DNA of 64,000 nucleotides from JACCXG01 sp963785755 (GCA_963785755.1 CAWAXG010000060.1:1-64000); one strand, 5' to 3'. Numbered from the stretch's first letter, positions 17,473-26,723 are shown. Made by a program: numbers and translations. The notes: generated by a model not told the origin, from the letters alone.

Positions 17473-19736
17473 ATGCACGTTCCCTCCGTCCGATTCTTTC
17501 CTTCGCTTCACCTCTGCCTTGGTGTTCGCCGCCGGCTTCGCGACCGATGCCAGCGCCGCCGGGGACGTCGCCGGCCGCGTCGTCGATCCGGACGGCAGGC
17601 CGGTGGCCGGCGCGCGTGTGCTGCTGTCTGGCGCCGGCGTGCCGCTGCAGTCTGCCATCACGACCGAGGATGGCCGCTTTTCGATTGCGGCGCCCGAGAC
17701 CGGCCGTCTGACGATTCGCGTGGCCGCCGACGGATTCAGGGCCGAGGCGGTCAACGTCGACGGTTCGGCGGAGCCAAAGGATGTCGGCACGATCGCCCTC
17801 GCCATCAGCGCCCTCTCGGAGTCGATCGTCGTGTCTGCGTCACAGGTCGAGATCCCGCTGACGCGGGTCACGTCGAGCGTGACGATCATCAGCGGCGCCG
17901 AGCTCGAGGCCAGGCAGATCCACACGGTGGCGGACGCGCTGCGCATGGTGCCAGGGCTCACGCTGGCCAGCACCGGCGGTCTCGGGACGACCACCGGAGT
18001 GTTCCCGCGCGGCGGCGAATCGAACTTCACGCTGGCGTTGATCGATGGCGTTCCGGCGAACTCGTTCGGCGGCGACTTCGACTTCTCACAGGTGCCAACG
18101 GCGAACATCGAGCGGATCGAGGTCGTGCGCGGACCGCAGAGCGCGCTCTTCGGCGCCAATGCGATTGGCGCAGTAGTGCAGATCGTGTCCCGCCGCGGCG
18201 GACCGCCGGCCGCGAAGCTGAGCGTCGAAGGAGGTCACTACGGCACATCGCGCGTGACGACGTCGACCACGGGACAGCACCGTGGGTTCGAATGGGGCGC
18301 GTCCTACGATGGGCTCGGCAGCGACGGATTCAACGGCGAGCGCACGGCGAGCGGCGAAGAGGTTGTCAACGACGACTACGAGCGGCACGCTGGCGCGGCC
18401 TCTGGCGGATGGCGTGAGGGCAACTTCTGGGTGCGCGCCGACGCTCGGCATTCGACCGACGAACGCGGATTCCCGGGACCATTCGGCAGCAACCCGATCG
18501 GGATCTACGGCGGAATCGATGCCGTGTCACGGGGCACGAACGACCGAACGCAGGCGTCTGTGTCAACCTCGGTGCCGTTGTCCAATCGCGTCCGCGCCCA
18601 GGGGCTCGTCGGCTACAACCGGCTCGAAAGTGACTTCACGAGTCAGTTCGACACGTCGGAATCGTTCTCGCGCCGATGGGTCGGGCGCATGCAGGCCGAC
18701 ACCGCACTTTATTCGGGACTCGACCTGTCGGCCGGCGTCGAGCTTCAGGGCGAGCGCGCAGGCAGTACCTACATCACCGGCTCGTCATTCCAGCAGATCC
18801 CGGTCGAGCGCAGCACCGTCGGCTATTTCGGTGAGGCCCGCTGGAACTGGCAGGATCGCGTAATCGTAGTCACCGGGCTTCGCATCGAGGATATTCGCCG
18901 CGATCGCATCGAGGAATCCGGAACGCGGCCCGTGCTGCCGTCGGACACCGTCGTGTCCGTCAATCCCCGGGCATCGGCGGCGTGGATCACACGCGGGAAC
19001 ACGGCTACCTACACCAAGGTACGAGGCGGCGATCGGCACCGGCATCCGTCCGCCCGACGGCTTCGAGCTTGCGTTCACCGACAACCCCGAGCTGCGTCCG
19101 GAGCGCAGTTTCAGCGTCGAAGCGGGCATCGATCAGGCCTTCGCCTCCGGACGTGGACTGGTCGAGGCAACCGCCTTCTTCAACGAGTACGACGACCTCA
19201 TCGTGGCGGTCGGTTCGTTCAGCGGATCGAGCCGGTATCGAACCGACAACATCTCGAACGCACGCGCTCGCGGCCTCGAGCTCGCGCTGACGCTGCGCGG
19301 CCGGATTCCCGGGCGGCGGCCGATCGATCTGTCGGGACGCGTCGGCTACACGCACCTCGCCACGAAAATCCTCGCGGTCGATCAGGACGACGCCGCGCCG
19401 CCGCCATTTACGGTCGGGCAGGCGCTGCTGCGGCGTCCCGATCATCAGTTCTTCGCCGACTTCTCGGCGTCGGTTGCGAGCGTGTCGGCATTCCTCCGCG
19501 GCGGCGGGCGCAGCGCGGCGCTCGATGTCGAGCCGTCGTTCGGCACCTTTGGCGGGCTGTTCGACGCGAGCGGCTACCAGGTCTGGCACGCGGGCGCGGC
19601 GTGGCGGGTCGCGCGGTTCGCCGAGGTGTTCGGCCGCGTCGAGAACCTGTTCGATCGGTCGTACGAAGAAGCCTTCGGCTTCCCCGCACTCGGCCGCCGC
19701 GCGACCGCGGGTCTTCGCCTTGTTGCAGGCCACTGA
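17473..19736 (+). CDS. btuB: TonB-dependent cobalamin receptor (BtuB-like), two frame breaks
   Basis: The ATG at 17473 follows a strong AAGGAG. After about eight codons the frame must shift by one base, and an extra T in the TTT at 17497 would explain it. The signal peptide then reads ALVFAAGFATDASAAG. Domains: a carboxypeptidase-regulatory-like fold (VAGRVVDPDGRPVAGARVLL), plug (RVTSSVTIISGAEL, ALIDGVPANSFGGDF, IEVVRGPQSALFGANAIGAV) and a beta-barrel ending EVFGRVENLFDRSYEE...LRLVAGH. A second +1 shift is needed near 19020. Restored length is about 754 residues. The outer-membrane receptor for corrinoids is inferred from the riboswitch and the BtuD/C/F genes behind it. Both shifts look like single-base insertions, probably sequence error. 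Confidence 0.85.
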
Positions 19737-20532
19737 TCTCGTCTTCGGCTACGGCGACAGCCCGGTCATCCAGGGCGTGTCGCTCGATGTGCCGACTGGC
19801 GCGCTCATCGGCTTGATCGGGCCGAACGGCTCGGGCAAGACGACGCTCCTCCGCCTGCTTGCAGGCACCCGTAAACCTGCAAGCGGGCGGGTCACCTTCG
19901 ACGGCGTGCCGCTCGCGTCGCTGTCCCGCGGGACGATTGCACGCCGCATGGCGGTCGTCCCGCAGGAAACGCATCTGGCATTCGATTACTCGGTGCTCGA
20001 GGTCGTGCTGATGGGTCGCTACGCACACCTCGGCGCGTTCGCGGTCGAGGGCCCGCGCGATATCGCGATTGCCCGCGCGTCGCTGGCCGCAACCGGCGCC
20101 GACTCGTTCGAGTCACGCGCGTTCTCGACGTTGAGCGGCGGGGAGAAGCAGCGCGTGATCATCGCCGCCGCGCTCGCCCAGATCACGACAGAGGGCGCGG
20201 GGAGCACCGCGCTTCTTCTCGACGAGCCAACGGCCGCGCTCGACCTCAAGTACCAGCTTGGCGTCACCAGGCTGCTGCAGTCGCTCCATCGGGAAAGAGG
20301 ACTCACGGTCATCGTCTCGACCCACGACCTCGCGTTTGCCTCGGGTCTCTGCGCCACGATGGTGATGCTGAAGAGCGGACGGGTGCTCGCCTCCGGGCCG
20401 ACCGAGACGGTATTGACGCCTGGGCGAATCCGCGATCTGTACGACGTCGACGTCGAGATCGCGCGGCATCAACCGACGGGCCACCTGACGGTCATACCCG
20501 TCAGGGTGGTCGAGCGCGGGCCGCAGCCGTGA
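19720..20532 (+). CDS. btuD: Cobalamin/Fe-chelate ABC transporter ATPase
   Basis: The protein has about 270 residues. Walker A is GPNGSGKTTL, the signature is STLSGGEKQRV, Walker B is ALLLDEPTAALD and the H-loop is VSTHDLAFA. The Q-loop sits in VVPQETHLAFDY. The start is a TTG at 19720 or 19723, overlapping the receptor's stop by about 14 bases; no ATG is available. It is the ATPase for the BtuC-type permease, whose GTG overlaps its stop. The C-terminal tail after the ABC core (ARHQPTGHLTVIPV) is short. Confidence 0.92.
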   Translation: MLQATDLVFGYGDSPVIQGVSLDVPTGALIGLIGPNGSGKTTLLRLLAGTRKPASGRVTFDGVPLASLSRGTIARRMAVVPQETHLAFDYSVLEVVLMGRYAHLGAFAVEGPRDIAIARASLAATGADSFESRAFSTLSGGEKQRVIIAAALAQITTEGAGSTALLLDEPTAALDLKYQLGVTRLLQSLHRERGLTVIVSTHDLAFASGLCATMVMLKSGRVLASGPTETVLTPGRIRDLYDVDVEIARHQPTGHLTVIPVRVVERGPQP

Positions 20533-21539
20533 AACCGGTCAGCCGACGGCTCGCGATGGCGCTGGTGCTGTTCGGCGGAGCGGCGATCGGCGCGATCGCG
20601 GCCGCACCGCTGATCGGGTCCACGCCGATCAGCCTGCGGCGCGCGCTCGACGTTTCGATTCCATTCGCGGAGAATGCCGACGCACAGATCTTCTTCATCG
20701 CGCGGCTGCCGCGCACCCTCGCGGCGGCGCTGGTCGGATCGACGCTGGCGACGGCCGGAGTCGTGTTCCAGGGGTTGTTGCGCAATCCGCTGGCGACACC
20801 GTTCACGCTCGGCGTGTCGGCGGGGGCCGCGCTCGGCGCCATGCTCGCCATCACCTTCCGGCCGGCGCTCGAATGGCTCGGCGTCTCGCTCGCGCCGCTC
20901 GCCAGCTTCGCCGGATCGCTGATTGCGGTGGCGATCGTCTACCTGCTGGCCTCAGCGCGTCACCGCGGCCTGTCCACCGAGGTCCTGCTCCTCGCCGGCG
21001 TCACGATGAACGCGTTCTTTTCAGCGCTGATCCTGTTCGTGCAGTACTTCGCCGATTTCGCCGAGACGTTCCGCATCCTGCGCTGGCTGATGGGAGATCT
21101 CGACGTCAGCAGCTACGATCCGCTGGTCATGGCGCTGCCGCTGGTCGTCACCGCCTTCGCGGCCTTCGCGTGGCTCGCCCGCCCGCTGAATCTGCTCAGC
21201 CTCGGCGCCGATGCGGCAGAGTCCCGCGGTCTCAACGTCGTCCGGGCGCAGCGGGTCGCGTTCGTGAGCGCGTCGCTCGCTACCGGCGCCGCCGTGTCAG
21301 TCGGCGGCCCGGTCGGCTTCATCGGCATCATCGTGCCGCACCTCGTACGGCTCATCGTCGGCGCCGACCATCGCATCGTCCTGCCGTCATCGGCGCTGTT
21401 CGGTGCGGCGTTCCTGATCGCGTGCGACGCGGTGGCGCGGAGCGTGATGGCGCCGCTCGAGCTGCCCGTCGGCGTCATCACGGCGTTGATCGGAGGCCCG
21501 TTTTTTTTGTGGTTGCTGGTGCGACGGGGGAAGGTGTGA
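20529..21539 (+). CDS. btuC: Cobalamin/Fe-chelate ABC transporter permease
   Basis: The protein has 336 residues of the FecCD/BtuC family with about ten membrane helices. Signatures: RLPRTLAAALVGSTLATAGV, FQGLLRNPLATPFTLGVSAG, ILRWLMGDLDVSSYDPL and GGPVGFIGIIVPHLVRLIVG (coupling region), then LPVGVITALIGGPFFLWLL. The GTG start overlaps the ATPase stop (GTGA), so the two are translationally coupled. It forms the inner-membrane channel of the B12 importer under the riboswitch. Confidence 0.94.
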   Translation: MKPVSRRLAMALVLFGGAAIGAIAAAPLIGSTPISLRRALDVSIPFAENADAQIFFIARLPRTLAAALVGSTLATAGVVFQGLLRNPLATPFTLGVSAGAALGAMLAITFRPALEWLGVSLAPLASFAGSLIAVAIVYLLASARHRGLSTEVLLLAGVTMNAFFSALILFVQYFADFAETFRILRWLMGDLDVSSYDPLVMALPLVVTAFAAFAWLARPLNLLSLGADAAESRGLNVVRAQRVAFVSASLATGAAVSVGGPVGFIGIIVPHLVRLIVGADHRIVLPSSALFGAAFLIACDAVARSVMAPLELPVGVITALIGGPFFLWLLVRRGKV

Positions 21540-21545
21540 TTGTGA

Positions 21546-21655
21546 CGGGACTGGGGACTCGGGACTGGGGGCTCGGGCGCATCTCGGGACTCGGGGTTCG
21601 GACTGGACTCGGGACTCGGGCGCATCTTGGGACTTGGGGCTCGGGACTCGGGCTC
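21546..21655 (+). repeat. Heptamer-based array between btuC and btuF
   Basis: About 110 bases are built from variants of GGGACTC (GGGACTG, GGGGCTC, GGGGTTC, GGACTGG). A longer composite unit ending in CGGGCGCATCT occurs twice. It is the reverse complement of the AGTCCC-type unit found upstream of moaB. It interrupts an otherwise tightly packed operon. Confidence 0.7.
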
Positions 21656-21673
21656 ATGGCCGGGTGAAGTCTC

Positions 21674-22543
21674 ATGACTAGGCAGATCTTCTTGCTTCTG
21701 GCGTTGGTGTGGTCGCTGACGCTGGCGTCACACCCGGCCGTCTCCGGACAAGCACCCTCCAAGCCGGCCAGGATCATCTCGATCGTGCCGGCGGTGACGG
21801 AAATGCTGTTCGCGATCGGCGCGGGAGACCGCGTCGTTGCGGTCGGCAACTTCGACCGGTATCCGCCCGAGGTCAATCAGCGCCAGCGCGTGGGCGCGCT
21901 GCTGGATCCCGATGTCGAGCGCATTCTGTCGCTGCGTCCGGATCTGGTCTTCCTGTATCACACGCAGAAAGACCTGATGACCCAGCTCAAACGCGCCGGG
22001 ATCCAGTGGTTCTCCTACGCGCACTCGGGCCTTGCCGACGTCACCATCACCATCCGTCAGGTGGGCGAACGCGTCGGCGAGGCGAAGCGAGCGCACGATC
22101 TGGCTACCGACATCGAGACACGCATCGGCGCCATACGTGCTCGAACGGCCGGCAAGCCGCGGCCGCGGACGCTCGTCATCTTCGGCCGCGACGCGTTCGC
22201 GCTGCGTGGCATATTCGCGAGCGGCGGCAAGGGGTTCATCCACGACATGGTCACGGCCGCAGGCGGCGACAACGTCTTCGCCGAAGTCCAGCGGGAATCG
22301 GTGCAGGCTACGACCGAGCTCCTGATCGCGCGGCGGCCGGACGTGATCCTCGAGCTTCGCGCGGATCCGATCGATGCGGCGACCGAGGCGAAAGAGCTCA
22401 AAGTGTGGGGCGCCCTGTCGTCAGTTCCCGCGGTGAAGCTCGGGCGCGTTCACATCATTGCCGATCAGCGCACGGTGATACCCGGACCCCGTGTTGCCGA
22501 AGGCGCCGAGCTCTTCTGGCGGGCGCTGCACGAACGGAAATGA
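21674..22543 (+). CDS. btuF: Periplasmic cobalamin-binding protein
   Basis: The protein has 289 residues with a signal peptide (MTRQIFLLLALVWSLTLASH, cleaved about SGQA). The class III binding-protein pattern is present: ARIISIVPAVTEMLFAIGAG, VVAVGNFDRYPPEV, DLVFLYHTQKDLMTQLKRAG, HDMVTAAGGDNVFAE and IARRPDVILEL. It delivers the corrinoid from the receptor side to BtuC/BtuD. Its stop overlaps the ATG of the next gene (ATGA). It is separated from btuC by a heptamer repeat, but the direction and theme are the same. Confidence 0.92.
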   Translation: MTRQIFLLLALVWSLTLASHPAVSGQAPSKPARIISIVPAVTEMLFAIGAGDRVVAVGNFDRYPPEVNQRQRVGALLDPDVERILSLRPDLVFLYHTQKDLMTQLKRAGIQWFSYAHSGLADVTITIRQVGERVGEAKRAHDLATDIETRIGAIRARTAGKPRPRTLVIFGRDAFALRGIFASGGKGFIHDMVTAAGGDNVFAEVQRESVQATTELLIARRPDVILELRADPIDAATEAKELKVWGALSSVPAVKLGRVHIIADQRTVIPGPRVAEGAELFWRALHERK

Positions 22544-23214
22544 AGATCCTCGTCTCCTGGAGCAGCGGCAAGGACAGCGCCTGGATGCTGCACGTGCTGC
22601 GACGCGACCGTATCGGACACCCCGCGGCGCTGCTGACGACGATGAACGAGGAGGTGGATCGAGTCGCGATGCATGGCGTCCGGGCGGAGGTGCTTCGCGC
22701 GCAGGCAGCGGCCGCCAGATTGCCGCTCATCACCGTCCCCCTTCCTTCGCCCTGTCCGAACGAAGTGTACGAACAGCGCATGGCCGAGGCTGTCGCCGCG
22801 GCCGTTCGCAACGGCTTCACCCACGTCGCATTCGGCGATCTCTTCCTGCGCGACGTTCGCCAGTATCGCGAAGAGCGCCTGGCGGGCACCGGCTTGACGC
22901 CGCTCTTCCCCCTTTGGGACCTGCCAACCGGCGAGCTGGCCCGCGAGATGATCCGCGAAGGGCTCGAGGCGCGTTTGAGCTGCATCGATCAGCGCATCCT
23001 GCCGGCTGCATTCGCGGGCCGCTCGTTCGACGATGCGCTATTGAGGGATCTGCCAGAAGGCGTCGACCCGTGCGGCGAGCGCGGCGAATTTCACAGCTGC
23101 GTCGTCAGCGGCCCGATGTTCGAGCGAGCGCTCGAGGTCGAGGCTGGCGAGGTGGTCGTGCGCGGGGATTTCGTCTTCGCGGATGTCAGGTTGAAGAATG
23201 GAAGGAACACCTAA
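22540..23214 (+). CDS. COG2102 (DUF71) PP-loop ATPase, diphthine-ammonia-ligase family
   Basis: The protein has 224 residues. The PP-loop ATP-pyrophosphatase motif is at the start (MKILVSWSSGKDSAWMLHVL). The family end signature is present: DPCGERGEFHSCVVSGPMF and GDFVFADVRL. In eukaryotes and archaea the family amidates diphthine on EF-2. Bacteria lack diphthamide, and bacterial members are often next to B12 genes, so a role in corrinoid amide or salvage chemistry has been proposed. Here the ATG overlaps the btuF stop, which fits that idea. The substrate is unknown. Confidence 0.88.
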   Translation: MKILVSWSSGKDSAWMLHVLRRDRIGHPAALLTTMNEEVDRVAMHGVRAEVLRAQAAAARLPLITVPLPSPCPNEVYEQRMAEAVAAAVRNGFTHVAFGDLFLRDVRQYREERLAGTGLTPLFPLWDLPTGELAREMIREGLEARLSCIDQRILPAAFAGRSFDDALLRDLPEGVDPCGERGEFHSCVVSGPMFERALEVEAGEVVVRGDFVFADVRLKNGRNT

Positions 23215-23216
23215 GC

Positions 23217-24050
23217 CTAAGCGAACTCGACCGGTACGCGTTGCGGGATGAACCCGCGCTCGAACGCGTCGCTCAGCAGCCGCTCGACCGCCTGCCGGCC
23301 GCGCTCGCCGTATGAGAGCGTCAGCTTGTTCACGTACATACCGACGAACTTGTCGGTGCGGGCGCGATCCAGTCCACGCCCGAACTGGAGCGCATACTCG
23401 ACCGCCTGCTCGCGGTGCGACAGCGCGTGGGCAATGCTGTCGTGCAGAATCTTCGAAACGACCTGGATCATCTCCGGACCCAGATCGCGGCGGATGATGT
23501 TGCCGCCGAGCGGAAGCGGCAGACCGGCGGTGTGATCGGCCCACCACTCGCCGAGGTCGACGATCTTCCGGAGGCCCTCCTCGGCGTACGTCAGCTGCCC
23601 CTCGTGAATGAGCAGGCCGGCGTCCGCCTTGCCGTCGAGGACCACCTGCTGGATCTCGTCGAACGGCACGATGGTGAACTCGAAGCCAGGCTCGTACAAC
23701 CGCAGCGTCAGGTACGCCGTGGTGAGCGTGCCTGGTATCGCGATCCGCGATCCTTTGACCCGTGTCACGCCGCCTTCCCGCGCGACCACGATCGGCCCAT
23801 AGTTGTCGCCCATGCTGGCGCCGTGGGGCAGCAGCGCGTACTTGTCGACCAGGTGGGCGTACGCGTGGAACGAGACCGCCGACACTTCGTACCGTCCTTC
23901 GAACGCGGCCCGATTCAGGGTCTCGATGTCCGCCAGAACCTGATCGACAACGATGCCGTGAGTATCGACGGCGCCGCTCGCGAGGCCGTAGAACATGAAC
24001 GCGTCGTCGGAATCAGGACTATGGGCGACGGTGATTCTCGTGTCTGACAT
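23217..24050 (-). CDS. mqnD: 1,4-dihydroxy-6-naphthoate synthase MqnD
   Basis: The protein has 277 residues from the ATG at 24050. The fold is a periplasmic-binding-protein type adapted as an enzyme: ITVAHSPDSDDAFMFYGLAS at the start, VSAVSFHAYAHLVDKYALLP, IAIPGTLTTAYLTLRLYEP, GLLIHEGQLTYAEEGL and LPLPLGGNIIRRDLG. The conserved His in LIHEGQ is the catalytic residue of the family. It converts cyclic dehypoxanthine futalosine to dihydroxynaphthoate. It converges with the COG2102 gene and is not in an operon with mqnE. Confidence 0.94.
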   Translation of the reverse strand: MSDTRITVAHSPDSDDAFMFYGLASGAVDTHGIVVDQVLADIETLNRAAFEGRYEVSAVSFHAYAHLVDKYALLPHGASMGDNYGPIVVAREGGVTRVKGSRIAIPGTLTTAYLTLRLYEPGFEFTIVPFDEIQQVVLDGKADAGLLIHEGQLTYAEEGLRKIVDLGEWWADHTAGLPLPLGGNIIRRDLGPEMIQVVSKILHDSIAHALSHREQAVEYALQFGRGLDRARTDKFVGMYVNKLTLSYGERGRQAVERLLSDAFERGFIPQRVPVEFA

Positions 24051-24072
24051 GGTTGTGTGTGGTTGCGCCGGG

Positions 24073-25242
24073 TCAGGAGCGCGCAACCGGATGGTGCTGC
24101 CTCAAGCTGCGCACGACGGTGGTGACACGATCGATCGCGAAATCGATGTCGGCGTCGGTCGTCCAGCGTCCGAGGCCGAATCGGACCGAGGCGCCGGTGC
24201 TCTCGCCGACCGCCCCGATGGCGACCAGCACGTGCGACGGAGCCTGACTTCCCGAGCTGCAGGCGGAACCGGTGGACACGGCGATATCGCCGAGCGCCAT
24301 GAGGAGCGCCTCGCCCTCGATTCCATCGAAGCTGACGTGCAGGTTGTGAGGGAGCCGTCGCTCGAGCGATCCGTTGACGCGGATGCCATCGAACGCGGCC
24401 TGGAGTCCGGCGAGCAGCCGATCCCTGGAGGCGGCCAGTCGCGCCGACTCCTGCGGCAGCAGCTCGCGAGCCACTTCCGCGCAGGCGCCGAGGCCGACAA
24501 TCCCGGGAACGTTCAACGTGCCCGATCGCAAGCCATTCTCGTGACCGCCGCCGTCAATCTGACATTCGATCGGCACCTTCGGTCGCTGGCGCCGTATATA
24601 CAGCGCGCCGGCCCCCTTCGGCCCGTAACACTTGTGCGCGGTGAGCGACAGGAGATCCACGCCGGCGTCCGCGACGTCGATCGGAACCTTGCCGAAGGCC
24701 TGTGCCGCGTCGCTGTGGAGAAGGGCCCCCTTTTCGTGGACGACGGCGGCAATCCGATCGAGCTGCTGCAGGACGCCGATCTCGTTGTTCGCGGCCATCA
24801 CCGACACGAGCACCGTCCGGTCCGTCAGCTCGCTCCGAAGCTGGTCGAGATCGACGAAGCCGTCGGGTGTAACCGGGAGAACCGTGACGTTCCAGCCGTC
24901 CTTCTTCAACCTGGCGCACGAGTCGAGGACCGATTTGTGCTCGGTCGCGACCGTGATGACGTGATTGCCGCGATCCTTCAGCGCGCAGACGACACCCTTG
25001 ATGGCCAGATTGTTCGACTCAGTGGCGCCGCTGGTGAAGATGATCTCGCCAGCCGACGCATTGACGAGCGCTGCTACCTGCTTCCGGGCCTGTTCGACCG
25101 CTTCCTGCGCCTGCCAGCCGTACGCGTGCTGTTTACTCGCAGCGTTGCCGAAACGCTCCGTGAAGTACGGCAGCATCGCGTCGAGCACGCGGGGATCGAC
25201 CGGCGTCGTTGCGTGATAGTCGAGATAGACCGGACGTGACAT
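24073..25242 (-). CDS. iscS: Cysteine desulfurase, NifS/IscS class
   Basis: The protein has 389 residues from the ATG at 25242. Motifs: YLDYHATTPVDPRVLDAMLP, TSGATESNNLAIKG, HSDAAQAFGKVPID, LTAHKCYGPKGAGALYIRR (PLP Lys in AHKCYGPKG) and STGSACSSGSQAPSHVL with the catalytic Cys on the long group-I loop. It releases sulfur from Cys for Fe-S clusters or tRNA. It overlaps the stop of the Rrf2 regulator by one base (TGATG), so it is its direct target in expression. The window also has SufS, a group-II enzyme, so the organism carries two desulfurases side by side. The symbol reflects class, not proven function. Confidence 0.92.
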   Translation of the reverse strand: MSRPVYLDYHATTPVDPRVLDAMLPYFTERFGNAASKQHAYGWQAQEAVEQARKQVAALVNASAGEIIFTSGATESNNLAIKGVVCALKDRGNHVITVATEHKSVLDSCARLKKDGWNVTVLPVTPDGFVDLDQLRSELTDRTVLVSVMAANNEIGVLQQLDRIAAVVHEKGALLHSDAAQAFGKVPIDVADAGVDLLSLTAHKCYGPKGAGALYIRRQRPKVPIECQIDGGGHENGLRSGTLNVPGIVGLGACAEVARELLPQESARLAASRDRLLAGLQAAFDGIRVNGSLERRLPHNLHVSFDGIEGEALLMALGDIAVSTGSACSSGSQAPSHVLVAIGAVGESTGASVRFGLGRWTTDADIDFAIDRVTTVVRSLRQHHPVARS

Positions 25243-25694
25243 CACGACCTGCGCAGCGGCAGCGCGGACGCGACCTGTTCTGGAACCGGCGGGTCGGTCG
25301 CGATCTCCTGGAGCGAACAGGTGGAAAGCGCCGCGAGGATCCGATCCTTGATCCGCCACAACGGGTCGCGGACGCTGCATTTCGCATACTGGCCGCAGTT
25401 CTCGGCGTCGGTCGAACACGCCGTGACCGTCAGCGGGCCGTCTATCGCCTGGATGATATCGGCCACCGAGATGCCGCTCGCGCCGCGCGCGAGCCGGTAG
25501 CCGCCGCGCGTACCTTGATGCGACGTCAGGAGTCCCCGGCGCGCGAGCTGCTGCAGCACCTTCGCCATCAGCTCGATGGGGATGTCGTACTGTTCGGCGA
25601 TCTCGCGTGCGCTCGCCGAGGCGGCGTCCGACCGCATCGCGAGGTGCTTCATCGCCATCAACGCGTAATCAGCTTTCTTGGATAAACGGAGCAT
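25242..25694 (-). CDS. iscR: Rrf2-family Fe-S-type transcription regulator (IscR-like)
   Basis: The protein has 150 residues. The winged-helix N-terminus (MLRLSKKADYALMAMKHLAM) and wing (LLTSHQGTRGGYRLARGASG) are typical of Rrf2 proteins. Three Cys lie in ACSTDAENCGQYAKCSVRDP, spaced like the [2Fe-2S] ligands of IscR. It likely senses Fe-S status and controls the surrounding Suf genes and the following desulfurase. It lies between the Suf block and iscS, all leftward, after a repeat-filled spacer. No operator was identified. Confidence 0.92.
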   Translation of the reverse strand: MLRLSKKADYALMAMKHLAMRSDAASASAREIAEQYDIPIELMAKVLQQLARRGLLTSHQGTRGGYRLARGASGISVADIIQAIDGPLTVTACSTDAENCGQYAKCSVRDPLWRIKDRILAALSTCSLQEIATDPPVPEQVASALPLRRS

Positions 25695-25695
25695 C

Positions 25696-25826
25696 TACGT
25701 CCTACGTGCTATTGTGCTGCGTGCTCACGTGCGCGTGCTCACGTGCGCGTGCTCACGTGCTCTTTCGTGCTATACGTGCAACGTGCTACTGCTGGTGCCA
25801 ACGTGCTCACGTGCTCACGTGCTGCG
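25696..25826 (+). repeat. Heptamer-based ACGTGCT array upstream of iscR
   Basis: About 130 bases are made of ACGTGCT/ACGTGCTC variants (TACGTGC, TCACGTGC, GCGTGC, AACGTGC), with two adjacent identical 14-base units CACGTGCGCGTGCT. The same family fills the spacer after feoB at 47.2 kb. No gene is present. Because it abuts the iscR start, any iscR promoter must overlap it, or iscR is read through from the Suf genes. Confidence 0.7.
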
Positions 25827-25836
25827 GGGCTCGCGC

Positions 25837-26232
25837 TCACCACATTCCCAACTGCAGCTTGGCCGCATCCGACATCCGGTCCTTGGTCCACGTCGGGTCC
25901 CAGACCACGTCGACCTTTGCGTCGGTGACGCCGGGGACGGCTTTGACTTTCTGGGCCACTTCGACCGGCAGCGATTGCGCGGCCGGACATCCGGGGGCAG
26001 TGAGCGTCATTCGAATCCCCGCCACACCGCTGGCATCGACGACCACGCCGTAAATCAGGCCGAGCTCGACGATATTGACCGGAATTTCCGGATCGTAGAC
26101 CGTCCGGATGGCGTCGAGGATGGCCGTCTCGAGCTCGCCGGTGCGGGCCGTGTCCGGAATCAGGGCGCCGGCTTCATTAGTCTCGCCCGGCGCATCGGCG
26201 AGCGGCGGTTGAACAACAGGGAGCGGCTTCAT
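25837..26232 (-). CDS. MIP18/DUF59-family Fe-S assembly factor (SufT-like)
   Basis: The protein has 131 residues from the ATG at 26232, which overlaps the sufU stop (ATGA). The DUF59 core is LETAILDAIRTVYDPEIPVN, IVELGLIYGVVVDASG, MTLTAPGCPAAQSLPVEVAQ (conserved Cys) and VWDPTWTKDRMSDAAK. Such proteins help mature Fe-S proteins (SufT) and include the PaaD/MIP18 group. The first 30 residues are a Pro/Ala-rich, non-conserved tail. The context is the last gene of the Suf block. Confidence 0.9.
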   Translation of the reverse strand: MKPLPVVQPPLADAPGETNEAGALIPDTARTGELETAILDAIRTVYDPEIPVNIVELGLIYGVVVDASGVAGIRMTLTAPGCPAAQSLPVEVAQKVKAVPGVTDAKVDVVWDPTWTKDRMSDAAKLQLGMW

Positions 26233-26672
26233 TCCGTTGATGTCTTCTCCTGCCGGTCGAGCGCGGCTTTGAGCGTATGCCACGCCAAACTGGCGCACTT
26301 CACCCGCACGGGGAACTCTCGGACACCGGCCAGCACGGACAGTTTGCCGAGGTCCTCGACGGTCTGATCGGTCGGCGTCGTCACCATCCGGTGGAACCGC
26401 TCGAACAGGTCGCGGGCCTCGAATACCGTACATCCCTTCAGGCGATCTGTCATCAGGGACGCCGAGGCCTTCGAGATCGCGCAGCCGGAGCCCTCGAAGG
26501 CGAGATCCGAGATACGCCCGTCGTCGACCTGCACGAAGACGCTGACGCGGTCGCCGCACAGGGGGTTGTAGCCCTCGGCATGGTGACTCGACCCCTCGAT
26601 GCGGCGGAAGTTCCTCGGCCGGCGGTTATGGTCGAGGATCACTTCCTGGTAGAGCTCGTTGAGGTCCGACAT
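26229..26672 (-). CDS. sufU: SufU-type sulfur-transfer/scaffold protein
   Basis: The protein has 147 residues. The three conserved Cys are in YNPLCGDRVSVFV, FEGSGCAISKASASLM and VRVKCASLAWHTLKAAL. The 18-residue insert before the third Cys (TPTDQTVEDLGKLSVLAG) marks SufU, a zinc sulfurtransferase that activates SufS, rather than IscU. It is downstream of sufS in the same direction and overlaps the DUF59 gene. Confidence 0.94.
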   Translation of the reverse strand: MSDLNELYQEVILDHNRRPRNFRRIEGSSHHAEGYNPLCGDRVSVFVQVDDGRISDLAFEGSGCAISKASASLMTDRLKGCTVFEARDLFERFHRMVTTPTDQTVEDLGKLSVLAGVREFPVRVKCASLAWHTLKAALDRQEKTSTE

Positions 26673-26723
26673 TCGATTGATGACCTTGCGCGGCCAGGGT
26701 CATTCAGCCGCGCGATACGAATC

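Noticed and set aside
17473..17560. Translation of the receptor from a downstream start in the second frame
   Set aside because: The AAGGAG and ATG at 17462-17475 are strong, and removing one T from the TTT at 17497 gives a continuous signal peptide. No ATG with a ribosome site exists in the second frame.
16873..18159. A 428-codon leftward frame covering yjbQ, the riboswitch and the receptor start
   Set aside because: It crosses a cobalamin riboswitch and two real genes. The composition is Ser/Arg/Thr-rich without domains.
25696..25826. CRISPR or binding-site array in the ACGTGCT repeats
   Set aside because: Units are 7-9 bases and run together without spacers. They fit short tandem repeats, not CRISPR.
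25837..26559. A longer start for the DUF59 protein (open frame to 26559)
   Set aside because: The upstream part overlaps sufU completely and is Arg-rich nonsense. The ATG at 26232 overlaps the sufU stop as ATGA.
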